A stretch of DNA of 64,000 nucleotides from Mermis nigrescens. Its lineage: Eukaryota > Nematoda > Enoplea > Mermithida > Mermithidae. This document shows, one piece after another, positions 47,104-58,950 of the stretch. The notes below the pieces were generated by a model. The model did not search any database. It saw nothing but the letters and a program-made list of their open reading frames with translations, and was not told the DNA's origin. The position numbers and the translations under genes were made by a program. Numbering within the stretch: the first letter of the stretch is position 1; every line of letters begins with the position of its first letter. The DNA lies in contig JAVLUZ010000261.1 in the NCBI GenBank assembly GCA_036768485.1, forward strand, positions 620,001 to 684,000, in the 5' to 3' direction.

Positions 47104-47877
47104 GTAAGTAATTAACGATCGCTTATATACTTGGTCAATGTACATTTGACGCTTTTTAGCGGATCATTTTGAAACACCCTGCATATACATAATTCATACT
47201 ATGTACGTGCAATAGGGAATGTTGGATTACCCCGTTCATAGTCGGCTGCATATTTGATTTCAGGATGGGGGTTTGAACGATTTCACTTTCCCCCAGAAAT
47301 TTTCACCCCTCTCCCAGAAATTTTTTAAACTTCTTTAGAATTCGCAATTTTTCGAAATTTTCAAAAAATTCATTAAAAGGGCGCCTTTTAAAGCGTTTTA
47401 GCTATCTATTTGCACAATAAGTGTAAAATTTTGTCGCTTCGCGCCATATACTCATGTTTTGACTGTATTTTGTTCAATTTGTTCGGCGTTTTGATTTTTT
47501 TTTGAAATTTTTCCATGGTTTTATGTTCTAGAAAGATAGAGCACCTTGAGAAACGCCGACAAAACCGATACTTTGACGCGTGCTAACCATTTTTGGGCCT
47601 AAAAAGGCACTTTAAAATTTCATCCCCCTAGAACCACATGCGGTGCACGTTTGGCCGGCTGTCTTTCTACTCTAGAGTCGAAATTTTTTATCCATCGCTA
47701 ATTTTTCCACTATAAGGTGTTTTTCGAGAATTCTAATATGTTTTTAATGTTTTAATTGAAAAAAGCAATTGACAAACATGGTCGCAACACTATAAAAATT
47801 AATTGGAATGGGCTAAAAGTAAAGAAAAAGATTTGTTTAATGTTGCAGCCATACATGATCCTAGTGAGGGTTCAATG

Positions 47878-48579
47878 CAGTGTTTTTTGTACAAGGTTCG
47901 TTTGTACATGTACAAAGATAGTCCCGAAGAGTCTTTGTACATTTTGTACATGCAAATTTTTGTATACTATAATATGATACAATAGCGATTTTAGTGTGGT
48001 AAAACAGGGTTTTCGATCTTTGGTAGTGTATTTTATTTAATTTCTTGGTTTTTGACGCTAAAAATTACTAAAACTTGTCTCAAAACGGCGCGAAACGCCG
48101 AAAAGTTTGACATTTTTCCATTCTAAATGCAAATTGTGCCATAAAATTGTTTGGAAATTTTACACCTTTTTATAGTTTTTGTCTTCTTATAAATCTTTGT
48201 ACATTTTGCACACGCAAATTTTTGGGTATTATAATACGGTACAGTAGCGATTTTAGTATGGTAAAAACAGTTGTCCGACTTTTGGTAGTGTATTTTAGCT
48301 AATTTCTGGGTCTCTGAGGGCAAAAATCACTAAGAATCGTCTTAAAACGGCGCGAAGCGCCAAAAATTTGACATTTTCCTTTTTGAAATGCAATTTCTGC
48401 CATTATAAAGATACATAGAACTTACAATTACTCATTTCGGCGCGAGCATGGAAAATTTTGCGAATTTCAGACCTTTTTTGCAATTTTGTTTTCTCAAAAA
48501 TCTTTGTACACGTACAAAGACGGTCCCGAAAAGTCTTTGTACATCGGGACATATCTTTGTCGAGTACAAAAAGACACTG
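47878..48579. mobile_element. hAT-type MITE, CAGTGTTTTTTGTAC family (POT1 intron 2)
   Basis: Ends CAGTGTTTTTTGTACAAGG and GTACAAAAAGACACTG. Flanks GTTCAATG and CTTCAACC match at 5 of 8. A perfect hairpin lies at 48349-48361 and a changed one at 48087. It accounts for about a third of the intron. Confidence 0.75.
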
Positions 48580-49419
48580 CTTCAACCCCTCCAAAAGTTT
48601 TTTCATCTCTTTCCCAGAATTTGCGATTTTCCTTTAGTTTCCGAAAAATTCTTAGAAAATGACCTGTTTTAAACGTTTCGAATTCAAGGTTGACGCCAAA
48701 ACATTCTGAAATTCTTGTCTTTGTATTTTATTTTGCCGCTCTTTAGAAGATAATGTAGAAAATAATAAATCAGCGGGAAGCGCCGGACAGTTTGAGATTT
48801 ATTAAAAATTATTTTTAAGTCTAGTCCAGGCTTCTAAGGTAGAAATCTAATAGAAATGAGAAATTTGGCGCGAAGCGCTAAAAATTTTGACTTAACTAGT
48901 TCAAAGTGTGCTGAAAACCATTTTGGGTGTCGTTTTACTAGCCTCCGATTGCAAAAAAAGTTTTTTCAATTTCGGTGTTTGAGTTCTTATATATGCGTTC
49001 AGTGACAGAGTCTTCCTAAATTAGCTGTGCAAAATGTTTATTCCTAGTCAGAGCAATTTTGAATAACTGTTATTATAACTGAATTCTTTCTTAAAGAAAA
49101 TCTCTATTTTCTACTAAAATAAGTAATTAAATATTTTAAATAGCATTCTGATTCATTGAAACTCGAAATTGCTATTTTTATTTTAAAACTCAATTGATTG
49201 ATCAGGATGGCTTGTTTATGCATTTATTCACGTAAATACTCCGTACATTCATTTATTTAATTCCGTAATTAATTAACCTATATTTGTTTGGCTTTATCGT
49301 AGAGTATTACAATACGCGTATTACGTTTCATGATTCATTTATCCCTAGTCTTTCGAATCTTCATTCCATTCTCATTCCTGATTCCACTTCTTTATGTGTT
49401 TTTTGGATTTTTTATTTAG

Positions 49420-49935
49420 ACTGGCAACGTGCCAAAATTAACCACGCTGAGCGCATTTCCCCACACCGCCTATCGAGACGTCGCCGTGCAAACGATTGGA
49501 TTGTTTCATTGCCAAAAATACGATTGCGCGGTAATGCGGGCGTGGGATGGCACGAAAACGTCGCGATTGTACGAAAAAATCGATATTTCCTCGTCGAAAT
49601 GTCAAGTAATCGATTTGAACGCGATTTTGCAAAAATTGCCAATCGATGAATACGCCGTCGATATTTTCGTGTTCGATCGATCGATCAGAGAGTCGTTGCG
49701 CGGCGTAAAGTCGGGCGATTTGGTCATTGTGTCGAATTTGCATTCTTACTCGCGGCCCGGCAGCCGAAAAGCCAAATTCGTCTTGCACGACAATACGCGC
49801 GGGTACGAAAGGGGCGTGGCCGTTTTGAACCAATCGGATCGTCGCTTCGAAACTTTACAAAATCGATTAGATCCGCTGCGCCGCGCTTTGATGGCCGAGT
49901 CTGCCGGCGAACCGCCAATAATACGCTTGGACTGA
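49420..49935 (+). CDS. POT1: POT1-like telomere protein, exon 3 (OB2 and stop)
   Basis: Preceded by the clean acceptor TTTTTTATTTAG, phase 0. The best evidence for the family is here: YDCAVMRAWDGTKTSR matches the VWDGTRTP motif of human POT1 OB2. YAVDIFVFDRSI, then VKSGDLVIVSNLHSY, matches ILVYDNHV, then LKVGSFLRIYSLHT. FVLHDNTRGYERGVAVL matches FHLHGGTSYGRGIRVL. The protein stops about 30 residues after OB2. Vertebrate POT1 continues for some 300 more residues (OB3 and a nuclease-like fold that bind TPP1). No usable donor remains near the stop, so the short form seems real. Predicted total is 517 residues, or 499 with the alternative acceptor. Confidence 0.87.
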   Translation, partial: TGNVPKLTTLSAFPHTAYRDVAVQTIGLFHCQKYDCAVMRAWDGTKTSRLYEKIDISSSKCQVIDLNAILQKLPIDEYAVDIFVFDRSIRESLRGVKSGDLVIVSNLHSYSRPGSRKAKFVLHDNTRGYERGVAVLNQSDRRFETLQNRLDPLRRALMAESAGEPPIIRLD

Positions 49936-50049
49936 TTTTTTCGATCGCCTTAATACGCACGTTTCTGTCGCATATGTATACCGCAATCTCTTGTCAAAGT
50001 AAAATAATAATCATAATGTTTATTAGCCAATTATTACCGTAGAAAATGC

Positions 50050-50070
50050 AATAAAACTTACACGAATAAA
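50050..50070 (+). promoter_or_regulatory. Polyadenylation signals of the POT1-like gene
   Basis: AATAAA stands at 50050-50055 and again at 50065-50070, 115-135 bp after the stop codon. This supports exon 3 being the last exon. Confidence 0.6.
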
Positions 50071-51566
50071 AGGATTTAACGAAAAGATTGTGTCGGAAGA
50101 ACGAAAGAAAGTTCATCAGCATATGTAGCATAATAATGGCCGAGTCGTACAGGCGGATCGCGCACACATACGCCCCGTTAGGAACTCGTCTAAACAAAGT
50201 TTAGAAATCAAACCCCTAAACCCTAATGTTACTTGCATCGATTCTGACCGGACTATTTGGCATTTTTAATTTATTACTCTCCGACTGTCCAGAAGTTTCT
50301 TGAGGATGCTAGATAAATAGGTGTTCGAAATGACGAAAAATTTGATTTTCATCAAAATTCGGTAAATTTTAATCATGCCGAAATTTGGGGCTTAGCGGAC
50401 CACATTTTGGGGCAGGGTCTCGGTGGCATACACGTGGTAAAACTGAGAATCTATCTATTTTTCGGGGTATATTAGATTCTGGGGTGGTGCGAGCCCTCCC
50501 GCCCCCGAATGCGCTAGCGACTAACGCGCACCATAAAAGCGAGTCCTTACCTAAGTTGAGAGAAGGTCTAAAAATACGTGTAATGGAAGAAATGTAATTT
50601 TCTAACTAAACTAGGCCTTTTCTCAGTCCTCAAAACCAGAGATTTTTAAACCCTCCCTTCCCGCCCTCGCCTTTGGGCAAAAACTATCCACTTCAGGCTA
50701 TTTTTGCATAGGTACTCTTTGCGTTACAGCCGGAAACAAAAGCCGTCTCCTCACCCGAAATTGGCTACCGTCACTCAGAATTAAAAATTTCAAAATTGTG
50801 GAATTTAAAAATTTTCACTCCTTTCATTTGAACTAATATAATAGATATGTACCATTTGTTTATTGAATGTTTGCGCGTACGCATTTACTTTTATAGTACC
50901 TATTCAGCGAGAAAAATTCACTTTTGCCTTAGATATATCCGTTTGACACTTTAATTTGCACTCCGTGAAACCTTATTGCAAAAGCAAGCTGTACAGAAAA
51001 TTTTCGTCCAAAATTTCCCGCCGGAAGTGAACCAAAGAATTTCCGCTTCTTTTTCACTCATTCGCCTTAGTTTATTGCTTTTTTGTTTCGCATTACGTCC
51101 TACTCGCATTACGCGTATCGAACATTCCTTTTGATCTCATATTTTTAGAAACGTGTAAAATTTCGCATTGTGTTCGTTTGTTTCATAGAATGGCTTTTTG
51201 ATGATAATTTTTGGCTTATTGTTGCACGAAGAGGTTAGTAATTTAATTTAGTTTAGTAATAATTTATTTGATTTCGTTTAATTCAATTAAGTCAGTTTAA
51301 TAATGATCTAAAGATAAATGCGTATATAATACGCGAAATCAAAGCGTGTGATAAATGTCTGAAAATACCTTGTAATTTAAATGAGAATCGGTTCCCATTG
51401 CAGTTTCAGTCTGAAAATAAAAGTGAAACTTCTGAGTAGCTTCCATTACTCGTCATGATTAGCATTAACGGATCAAAACAGCTTCCCTGCTTCTGCACAA
51501 TTAAAGTTATTTAAAATTAAGTCGGTTTGTGGTTTCAAACTGGACTTATTATCAAGAAGTGGTGGC
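50071..51566. other. Intergenic stretch after the POT1-like gene
   Basis: No gene recognised. Near 50340-50700 there is GC-richer sequence with AATTTTGG and CCCCCGAATG words, perhaps an old MITE. The rest is AT-rich. Confidence 0.4.
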
Positions 51567-51687
51567 CATACATGGGCGCGGGGGGTTGAAGTTGAGAAAC
51601 CCATCGCAGATTAGTGTATTTTTAGTAATATTTTTGACAATTTTACTCAATCATACCCTCCTAGAATATTCTTGCTGCCCATGTATG
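51567..51687. mobile_element. hAT-type MITE, CATACGTGGGC family, short deletion form
   Basis: Ends CATACATGGGCG and TGCCCATGTATG with only 121 bp in all. Flanks GTGGTGGC and GTGATGGC match at 7 of 8. Most of the family interior is gone, showing that the ends alone are enough for mobility or that the loss came later. Confidence 0.78.
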
Positions 51688-52433
51688 GTGATGGCCTCCT
51701 AATTAGCTTCGCTTGTAGTTGAATGCTAGCTGCGTCGAATTTCGAAAAATATATAGTCGATCGGCTTCTGCTTTCAACATCAAAAATTAGTCAGCTATTT
51801 TTATTTTGTCTTTCAATATCTTTATAGTCCAACCGTATTTGTTTAACACATTTAGTTTTCTATAGCTGGCTTTAAAACAAAATGCATTGAGCAATCTGAC
51901 GGTTTCAATTATTCAAAAAGTGAAAAAATATAAAAGTGCTTATTTAGCGTAATGAGTTTTACTAGCCAAATACAACATTACATATTTACAGCTAATTGTT
52001 AATTTTGGCGACGCGTTGCTCCTACCCTTAAAATGGGAGGATTATTTTTGATGGATGAATGCAAACAATACAGTGAAAAAATCAAAATTTTGTTCCTAAA
52101 TTTGTGAATTTTTAATGTGAAATACATTGTTCCTTGCACTGGCTTTCTAAGAAATGAGGCGCCGTTTAGAATTGTGAACTGCGCTACAAATAGTGTATGC
52201 CTAAGAGAAATCTGCGTATCTACGTGTCTTCACATTATTTGGGTACATACATGCGTACAGTGGGCAGCAACTGAATTCTGGGTATACCTGTACACTGGGG
52301 AGATATCTCCGTACCACAACTTTTGAAAGACTTATTTCCTTAGGCCACGTGCGGACCAAAATCTATTCTTAGAATTATGAAAGCGCCAAACGATGCCCAG
52401 CAGTATAAACTGAAGTATTTTTCGAGTAGTAAT

Positions 52434-52668
52434 CATACGTGGACTGCACCAAAGTTCTGGGGGAGGGGGTGAAAGATTTTTCCAAGGTCAAAAAATGACC
52501 TTAAAAATGGTGGTATGGCGAAAAAACACCATTTTTCAACGTTTCTCATCGAGCACTATCCATTGGCATCAAAAAATTGTGAAAAAAATTCAAAAAAATT
52601 GAATTCTGGGGGGTATTTTGGTTTCTCGGGGTTAGGGTGCATACCCCCAACCCCCACGTCCAGGTGTG
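52434..52668 (+). mobile_element. hAT-type MITE, CATACGTGGGC family, copy e
   Basis: Ends CATACGTGGACTGC and GTCCAGGTGTG. Flanks GTAGTAAT and GTAGCAAT match at 7 of 8. It lies 62 bp before the hAT derivative at 52731. Confidence 0.85.
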
Positions 52669-52730
52669 GTAGCAATCTGTCCATATTTGATAGTCCAAGC
52701 CATTCCATCGTTCTTATCATTTGTTTTCAT

Positions 52731-54419
52731 CAGTGATCGTACGGGGTCAGATTTTCACCCCGATCGGGGTCGGGGTCGGGGATGAAAAACCCCGGTTTTC
52801 GGGGTCGGGGTCGTCGGGGTTGGATATTAACAATTAACATTGCATGATTACATACCAATTTGAAAAGGATAAAAACGATACCTTCACTTGTTTGTAGGGC
52901 ATACTAATAAAGCTGGTTATGTTCAACATTTTATTCACTAATCGCTCTCACTTTTTCGGATTCTTCCACAGTTTTTTCATAATGGTTTTCTATGGCGCAC
53001 TGATTGTAGAGGAGCCAATGGCGCGGAGCGCCGAAAATTTTCGAAATTTTTCCGTTTTCATGTAAATTTACGCCTTTTTATTGACAAACAGTTCGGAAAT
53101 CATAAGTGGCGCAAAGCATCAAGAAATTCAGTCATATTTTACCGCCCCAAGACAATAATCGGCGGTGCTAAGTGCAGGAAAATTTTGACGTTTTTACTCT
53201 TTAAACTCAATTTATACCGCTTAAATCATACAGAACAGATAAACTAATTGCGGCGCGAAGCGCCGAAAATTTTTAAAAATTCCTAATCCTTTTACCTTTT
53301 CTGTCCTCCTAAAAATCTCTTTCAACGTGTAGAACGAGATTGTACGGCTTGGGGTCTGGGGTGGCGCGCTCAAGCGCCCCCAGCGAGTTCCAGAGCAGAA
53401 CCCCTGAAAATTTTGTAAAAAAGCACTCTAATTTTTAATTAGTAAAGTTAAAATTTTCGCAAATTGGCAAAATCTCGGTTCTGAATTAAGTTCAAAAATA
53501 CTTAAAATTGATGAACATCTACACTGCACAAAACTTCTGAGCTGAAATGCGTTTTTCGACCTCTGCTAAGTATGTAGCGCAGCAACGGGTCGCAACCAAT
53601 AAGTCATTGAAAGATGTATCAATGAGACTTTTGTTCTTACAATTTTCAGGCCCATTTGTGGCCTTCTTATTAATTAGTTCGGAAAACAGAAAATGCGCAA
53701 AAACACAAGAAAATTTGGCCTTTCCTTTCATTAAAAATAGAATTATGTGTCCTTGTAAAGAAAGATAAACAAAGTAGAGAATAGACAAATTGGTACGCAA
53801 ACATTTTTGCACTTTTACTATAGTTATGTTCAACAAGCATGTGCAGTTCCATTTAATGAACTAATAGTGCATTGAATCACTAAAGTGCTGCGAAGTGCTG
53901 GATTATTTTAACAGATTCAAGCTTTTAAATTCATTGGATCTGTATAACAATAAATAATAATGACTCGGCGCGAAGCGCCGGAAAATTTCGACGTTTGTGC
54001 CTTTTTAAACTCAATGTTCTGGACACATTGCGCCAGAAAAATCAACATAATTTCTGAAAAATTCCGGGGGACATGTGCCTCCATTCCCTCCGGCTATGCC
54101 TGTGATTCCGCAGTAATTTCGGCGCACTTCATAATGGAAAATATGCGAAAATGTATGTACGTCTTAACAACATGGCGACCAGGCGTACTTTTTATGAAAT
54201 ATCGCGAGTGTCGAGTTTAACATATTAATTTTGCTGGTGAATGAATCGTCCTTGTTCCGAATTTATTTGCTATTTATACAATTCTTCTATGTACCAACAA
54301 ATAAAATGCTATATTTCACCCCGAAAAAAGGTTCAACCCCGACTCGAAAAATCATGCCCCCGGTCGGGGTCGGGGTTTAGGTTGGGGTTTTCGGGGTCGG
54401 GGTCCCCGTACGATCACTG
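52731..54419. mobile_element. Non-autonomous hAT with GGGGTC arrays and hairpin repeats inside
   Basis: Ends CAGTGATCGTACGGGG and CCCCGTACGATCACTG are perfect 16-bp inverted repeats. Perfect duplications GTTTTCAT lie at 52723-52730 and 54420-54427. CGGGGTCGGGG words fill the zones just inside each end (52740-52820, 54340-54410). The interior carries hairpins at 53017, 53252 and 53967 with the same following AAATTTT words as the satellite at 41.5 kb. No transposase frame. The ends resemble those of the element at 17639 (TAGTGATCGACC), suggesting related enzymes. Confidence 0.92.
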
Positions 54420-55008
54420 GTTTTCATGCAAACTTAATCACGAATATTTGGGAAGAGTAAAATACAACGAATTGTAGCGGTTCCAAGGGTTGCGACAGGG
54501 GTGGGGAGGTAAGGAACGACAAAAATATCTAAAAAATGCTATAAAAATCAGTCATTTACCCTACCCCTTCTCAAGGAAACTGATTTACCCGCTCCCAGAA
54601 CTTAGAAATTTTGACCGTTTGTATGTATAATCCATGGGTCCGGGAGAAAAAATCGTCGAAAATTCAATTCTGGGGTCTATCGATTTTTGGAAGACCTTTC
54701 AGATTCTCGTAGGTCCAGAATGACCCCCTCATGCCTATGTATGTCTAACCCCAATGTGTGCCTTGACTTTATCGTGGTTATTCGGTACGTTGGGCACCCT
54801 ACTACTTGTTATATTTTTTACGATTAGCCAGCGTTCGAATTTTCCGAAACATTAAAGTATGCAAGTTTTAGAGAACTAAAAAAGTTCAGTTTCGTGAATT
54901 TGACCGAAAATCGAAAATGCAGAAAATATGAGCGATTTCTCAAGAACAATTCAGATAGTGCCTGCAATATCTCGTATAATTAATTACAGCTGCAAAGGCG
55001 GACATGAG

Positions 55009-55272
55009 CATACGTGGGCAGCAAGAAAATTCTGGGTGGGGGGTGCAAGATTTTTCAATGGTCAAAAAATGGCCTTAAAAATGGTGGTATGGCGTAAAAA
55101 ACACCATTTTTCGACGCTTCTCATCAAGCACTATCCATTGGCATCGAAAAATTTCGAAAAAAACGGAAAAAATTTTCAAAAATCGAATTCTGGGGGTATT
55201 TCGATTTCTGGGGGGTATTTCGGTTTCTCGAAGGGGTGCATATCCCCACAAACCCCCTCACGCTCAGGTGTG
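55009..55272 (+). mobile_element. hAT-type MITE, CATACGTGGGC family, copy f
   Basis: Ends CATACGTGGGCAGC and GCTCAGGTGTG. Flanks GACATGAG and GACACGAG match at 7 of 8. A frame of 156 residues runs through it by chance. Confidence 0.85.
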
Positions 55273-55429
55273 GACACGAGGGCTACCTATCAGATTCGGC
55301 GGCATTGCAGATTTGAATATCGAATTTATTTAAATAATTTTTGTACCCGTATTTCTTTTACTTATCAAAGTGATTTAATTTTTTTGTTTGAATGTTAATA
55401 CGATTATCATTTTCCTACAATTTTCTTAG

Positions 55430-55606
55430 ATAAAAAGGCCTTTGTAATGCAGTCCGCCAAAGCATATGTTTTGAAAGTGCCAAAAGATGTGCCGCTTGAC
55501 GTTATATCTTTGGCCATCTCGAGAACGCTGACGGATAGCAAAGCGGTCCTTAATACGCACAGGATTTCGGAAGTTTGCGTGGGGGTCCAAATGTCTTCAT
55601 TGGATC
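55430..55606 (+). CDS. Internal exon of an unrecognised gene (59 codons)
   Basis: Acceptor ACAATTTTCTTAG before it and donor GTAAGTTT after it are both strong. The exon is symmetric, phase 1 at both ends. It encodes KKAFVMQSAKAYVLKVPKDV, then LDVISLAISRTLTD, then a cysteine-valine-rich end finishing SSLD. It is free of repeats, unlike its surroundings. I do not recognise the family. It cannot follow POT1 exon 3 by phase with any donor I see, so it belongs to a separate gene downstream or to an overlapping isoform. Earlier exons are not identified. Confidence 0.6.
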
Positions 55607-55935
55607 GTAAGTTTAACTTGTTTTATGATAAATGTTACTGTAAGCTTCAAATCCTATTGCGCGTGGATTAAATGCCATGAAGAGGCAATGAGCTGTGGAG
55701 ACTGGGAATAAGCTCTTTTTCAATTTTAAATTGAGAGTAATCAATTTTAAAAACTGAAGTGTTGAATTTAATCCGATAGCGCATTGCTGAGGATTATTTC
55801 AAATGAAAAGTAAAAAGTGATGGGTAGCTGAATAAGTCGCTATTTTTACTGAAAATTCTAAAAAGTTTGGCGTTTGATTGAAGAAGTGCTTCAAATTTTA
55901 AGCTCGATAAGTTTATCGAAAATGATGGTTTTTGT

Positions 55936-56126
55936 CAGTGGCGGATCTAAGATTTTTCTAAGGGCGGCACCCCTAAGGCGGGGGCGGAACCCTGACTTGG
56001 GCAGGAAAATTAGCCGTTCTAACCCGGAAATCGCTAAAAAATCGCTCAGAAATGCATAACTTTGCGCACTATTATGGGCCAATGGGGGGGGGTGGCGCCG
56101 CACCCGCCCCCCTTAATCCGCCCCTG
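55936..56126. mobile_element. hAT-type MITE, CAGTGGCGGATC family, 191 bp
   Basis: Ends CAGTGGCGGATCTAAG and AATCCGCCCCTG. Flanks GTTTTTGT and GTTTTTAT match at 7 of 8. The interior GGAAAATTAGCCGTT is shared with the copy at 39778. Confidence 0.88.
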
Positions 56127-56151
56127 GTTTTTATCCTAAAAGTAAAATTTA

Positions 56152-58442
56152 CTAGGATGCAACGGGTAGTGAATTTCAATGTATTCGGGTTCGGGTGGTC
56201 AACTTCAGTTTGTTCGTGTTCGGGTTCTGGTATACAAATCAATACGCGATCGGATTCGGGTTCGAGTATTTCAGTAAATATATGCACATAACAAATTAAT
56301 GCATAAAAAAGTAGCGTGTTCTTCTGGCATTAGTTCATTATTATGTCAAAATGTCAATTTTAGGCTTACACAGATGCCCAGCGCCTGTTAGACCCTTACG
56401 CATGAGGCTTTGAGGTTTTCTTCATTTAAAAAAAATATGCTGGAAAATATGGCGAAAAGGTGTCAAAAAATTAAGCGCGAAAAATAGGCAAAAATGAAAA
56501 AAACCTTTACACTATTTTTTTGAGGTCACTGAGGGTAGATAAAGCCAAGAAGTTTGTCTATCTGACCCCCAGACTTGACTGGCCCCCAGATGGGCTATGC
56601 TACGCAACTATAGTGACTACTATTGTTTACTTAAATTGCATTTACGACTTGTAGTAGCGTACTATTAGCAATTTTTGGGTCTCACACTGTAAAATAACGA
56701 AGAAAAAAATGTGACTAAAAATATTGCTATTTTTACCACTTTTAGGTAGAATTTGCGGCCTATTCGATGGCAAGCAGTTTAGAAAACTGAATTAGATGAG
56801 GCGCAAAACAATTTTGTCATTCTTACCTTCTAAAACAAAGTTCTATAGCTTTGTCAGGCACGTAGTCTGGGGGAATGGGGGGGGGGTCCGGAACCCCTCG
56901 AATTCAGAAGAATCGGACTTTTTAAATGTTGTATGTGCGCATTTTAGCCTTTTTGGGCTTGGTCCCCCCAAGACTGGTGTTGGTCCTCACAAAATAAGAC
57001 GGCCAGTTACGTGCCTGAGCTCTGTAGGACTAACAAAATGGAAAATCGCTTAAGGTATAGACAACAGATTTCAAAAATCTATCATGGATTTAGTCTAAGT
57101 TTTAATTTAGGCACGTATGTGTGCTGCAGAACTGGGAAGACTGAGGGGCCAGTGTCCTCCAAAATTTCGGGTGTTCTAGTATTTTTCACTAGGATTCCCC
57201 AAAGGAAAGATGATAAATTCTTGAAATGCATTTGAATACCGCCAATGCATGTTCCCACGCGCATTTGAGCTCTTTGCAAATGGGGAACGAAGCGATCCTT
57301 TAATAAAAAACAGATCTGCCAGGTCTATTGATTTCGTTTGTTTCTTTGATTTATATAGCTCAATTAGTAAGATATGCATTTTAAATATGCTAGAATTTAG
57401 CGGCGCTTCGCACTGACCTATGAATCTTCTCTATCGTTTTTCTTTGCAGTGCACAGAATTTGGTGAAAGGGCAAGAACTAGATTTTTAGGGTGGAATGTT
57501 GAGATATCTGTTTTGTAGCCAGTTTAAACGAGAGGTTTTTGCAATACTTCGTGGAACCACTTTTTCAACAATTTTTCCGGGATTTTCTTCTCCATATGAG
57601 CTCCCTAAAGAAGCCTGAAAAATCGCTCAATTTCTACTTACCTCAATGGCAATTATGGCACTCGATCGAAATATCTGAGCTCAAAAATTACTGGTCCTCC
57701 AAATTTAGAAGTTCAGGTACTAAGTGCCTTATTTTTAAGAAAACAAGAGAAATTACATTTTTCACGCTATGATTTTTAATTCGTTCCTAGATGGCTTATA
57801 TAATTTAAGTAATTTGCTTAAACATGCCAAAACACTGCTAACCAAAGCAGCGCTTGGGATCGTTTTGAGCTCATATTAAATAATAATTTCAAGTGCAAAG
57901 AATTGCTTTTGGAGCTCTTTCGGAAAATCTGATAATCGTGAAGCTTAAATCGACAGAAACAAATTTTTTAATGAATAGCAAAACAGTTCTAGCGAAATTT
58001 CATTTGGCTATCGATTTATGAAAAAGAGTTGAAAGTTTAATTGAGAAGATAAAAAATCGATGTTTTAATGACAAATCCATGAAAAATCGAAGACTGCAGA
58101 TTAAAAAAATCAACGTTTTTGCCAATAAGTAAAGCATTGCTATATTTTTTGTTGATCCAATGTACTCGTACTTACATAATTTAAAAAAATATGGCACTTT
58201 CGGATCAATCGACCATTGAAATAAAGCGGCGCGAAGCGCTGACACATTTTTGAACTTTTGACATGAAATTGTGGTGGTTTAGTGCTTAAAAATACCGAAC
58301 TAAACCCAAACAAATTGCGTCAAACATTCGGGTTCGGGTAGTCGAAATAAATTTATGTGGTTTCGGGTAGTCTGAATCCAGTTTATTCGGGTCAGGGTTC
58401 GGGTTTGGGTCCTGCATTTTCCGGGCACTCGTTGCATCCCTG
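56152..58442. mobile_element. Candidate hAT with CGGGTTCGGGT arrays
   Basis: The left end CTAGGATGCAACGGGTAG pairs with the right end CGTTGCATCCCTG, which is close to the CAGGGATGC terminus common in hAT elements. GGGTTCGGGT words lie just inside (56185-56270 and 58325-58410). No matching 8-bp duplication is visible, so the element is old or the left border is wrong. A smaller MITE (56855-57017) and a hairpin at 58228 lie inside. Confidence 0.6.
56855..57017. mobile_element. MITE, CAGGCACRTAG family, copy 2
   Basis: Ends CAGGCACGTAGTCTGG and CCAGTTACGTGCCTG. Flanks AGCTTTGT and AGCTCTGT match at 7 of 8, so this family too makes 8-bp duplications. Confidence 0.85.
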
Positions 58443-58694
58443 GAACCTATCGTTATTTCCACTTTATCCTTGATTTATATGATTAATTTTTCTTGAATTC
58501 GCTCTGGGATCAATTTATTAACTAATGCATTTGTGATTTCACGGCCGATCCAGTAAAGGCCACATGTGGTTAGCTACGTTTTTATCTTATGGCTGAGAAC
58601 TGAATCGAGTTATGAAAGTAGAAAGGTGCGATGAGAATCCCTTAAAGAGTTGGTATGAAATAGGTTGAAAGAGTTTCATATGACAGGTCTTAAT
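58443..58694. other. Short stretch between elements, no gene
   Basis: Ordinary AT-rich sequence. No gene or repeat recognised. Confidence 0.4.
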
Positions 58695-58950
58695 CACACA
58701 TGGGCGTGGGGGTCTGGGGGGTCTGGACCCCCCACCAGAAGACCCCCCCCCCCCTAGAAATCAAAAGACCCCCCAGAATTCAATTTTTAAAAATTTTTTT
58801 CGTTTTTTCGCAATTTTTTGATGCCAATGGATAGTGCTTGATGAGAAACGTCCGAAAAACGGTGTTTTTTATCGCCATAATTTTTTAAGGCCATTTTTTG
58901 ACCTTCAAAAAATCTTGGACCCCCCAGAATTTTCTGGCTGCCCACGTATG
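58695..58950 (-). mobile_element. hAT-type MITE, CATACGTGGGC family, copy g (perfect duplication)
   Basis: Reads on the minus strand. Ends CACACATGGGCG and GCCCACGTATG. Perfect 8-bp duplications GTCTTAAT stand at 58687-58694 and 58951-58958, so this is the youngest copy of the family in the window. Confidence 0.9.

Noticed and set aside
49412..49960. Three minus-strand frames opposite POT1 exon 3
   Set aside because: They are shadows of the coding strand, which has clear homology and splice sites.
50203..50225. CCCTAAACCCTAA as a telomeric repeat
   Set aside because: It is a single short occurrence without further units; not an interstitial telomere.
54928..55398. 156-residue plus-strand frame
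   Set aside because: Most of it runs through a CATACGTGGGC MITE, and similar frames arise in other copies of that MITE.
55430..55606. Exon as the continuation of the POT1-like gene
   Set aside because: It needs a phase 1 donor. The only GT near the end of exon 3 (49899) is phase 2 and weak, and polyadenylation signals follow the stop.
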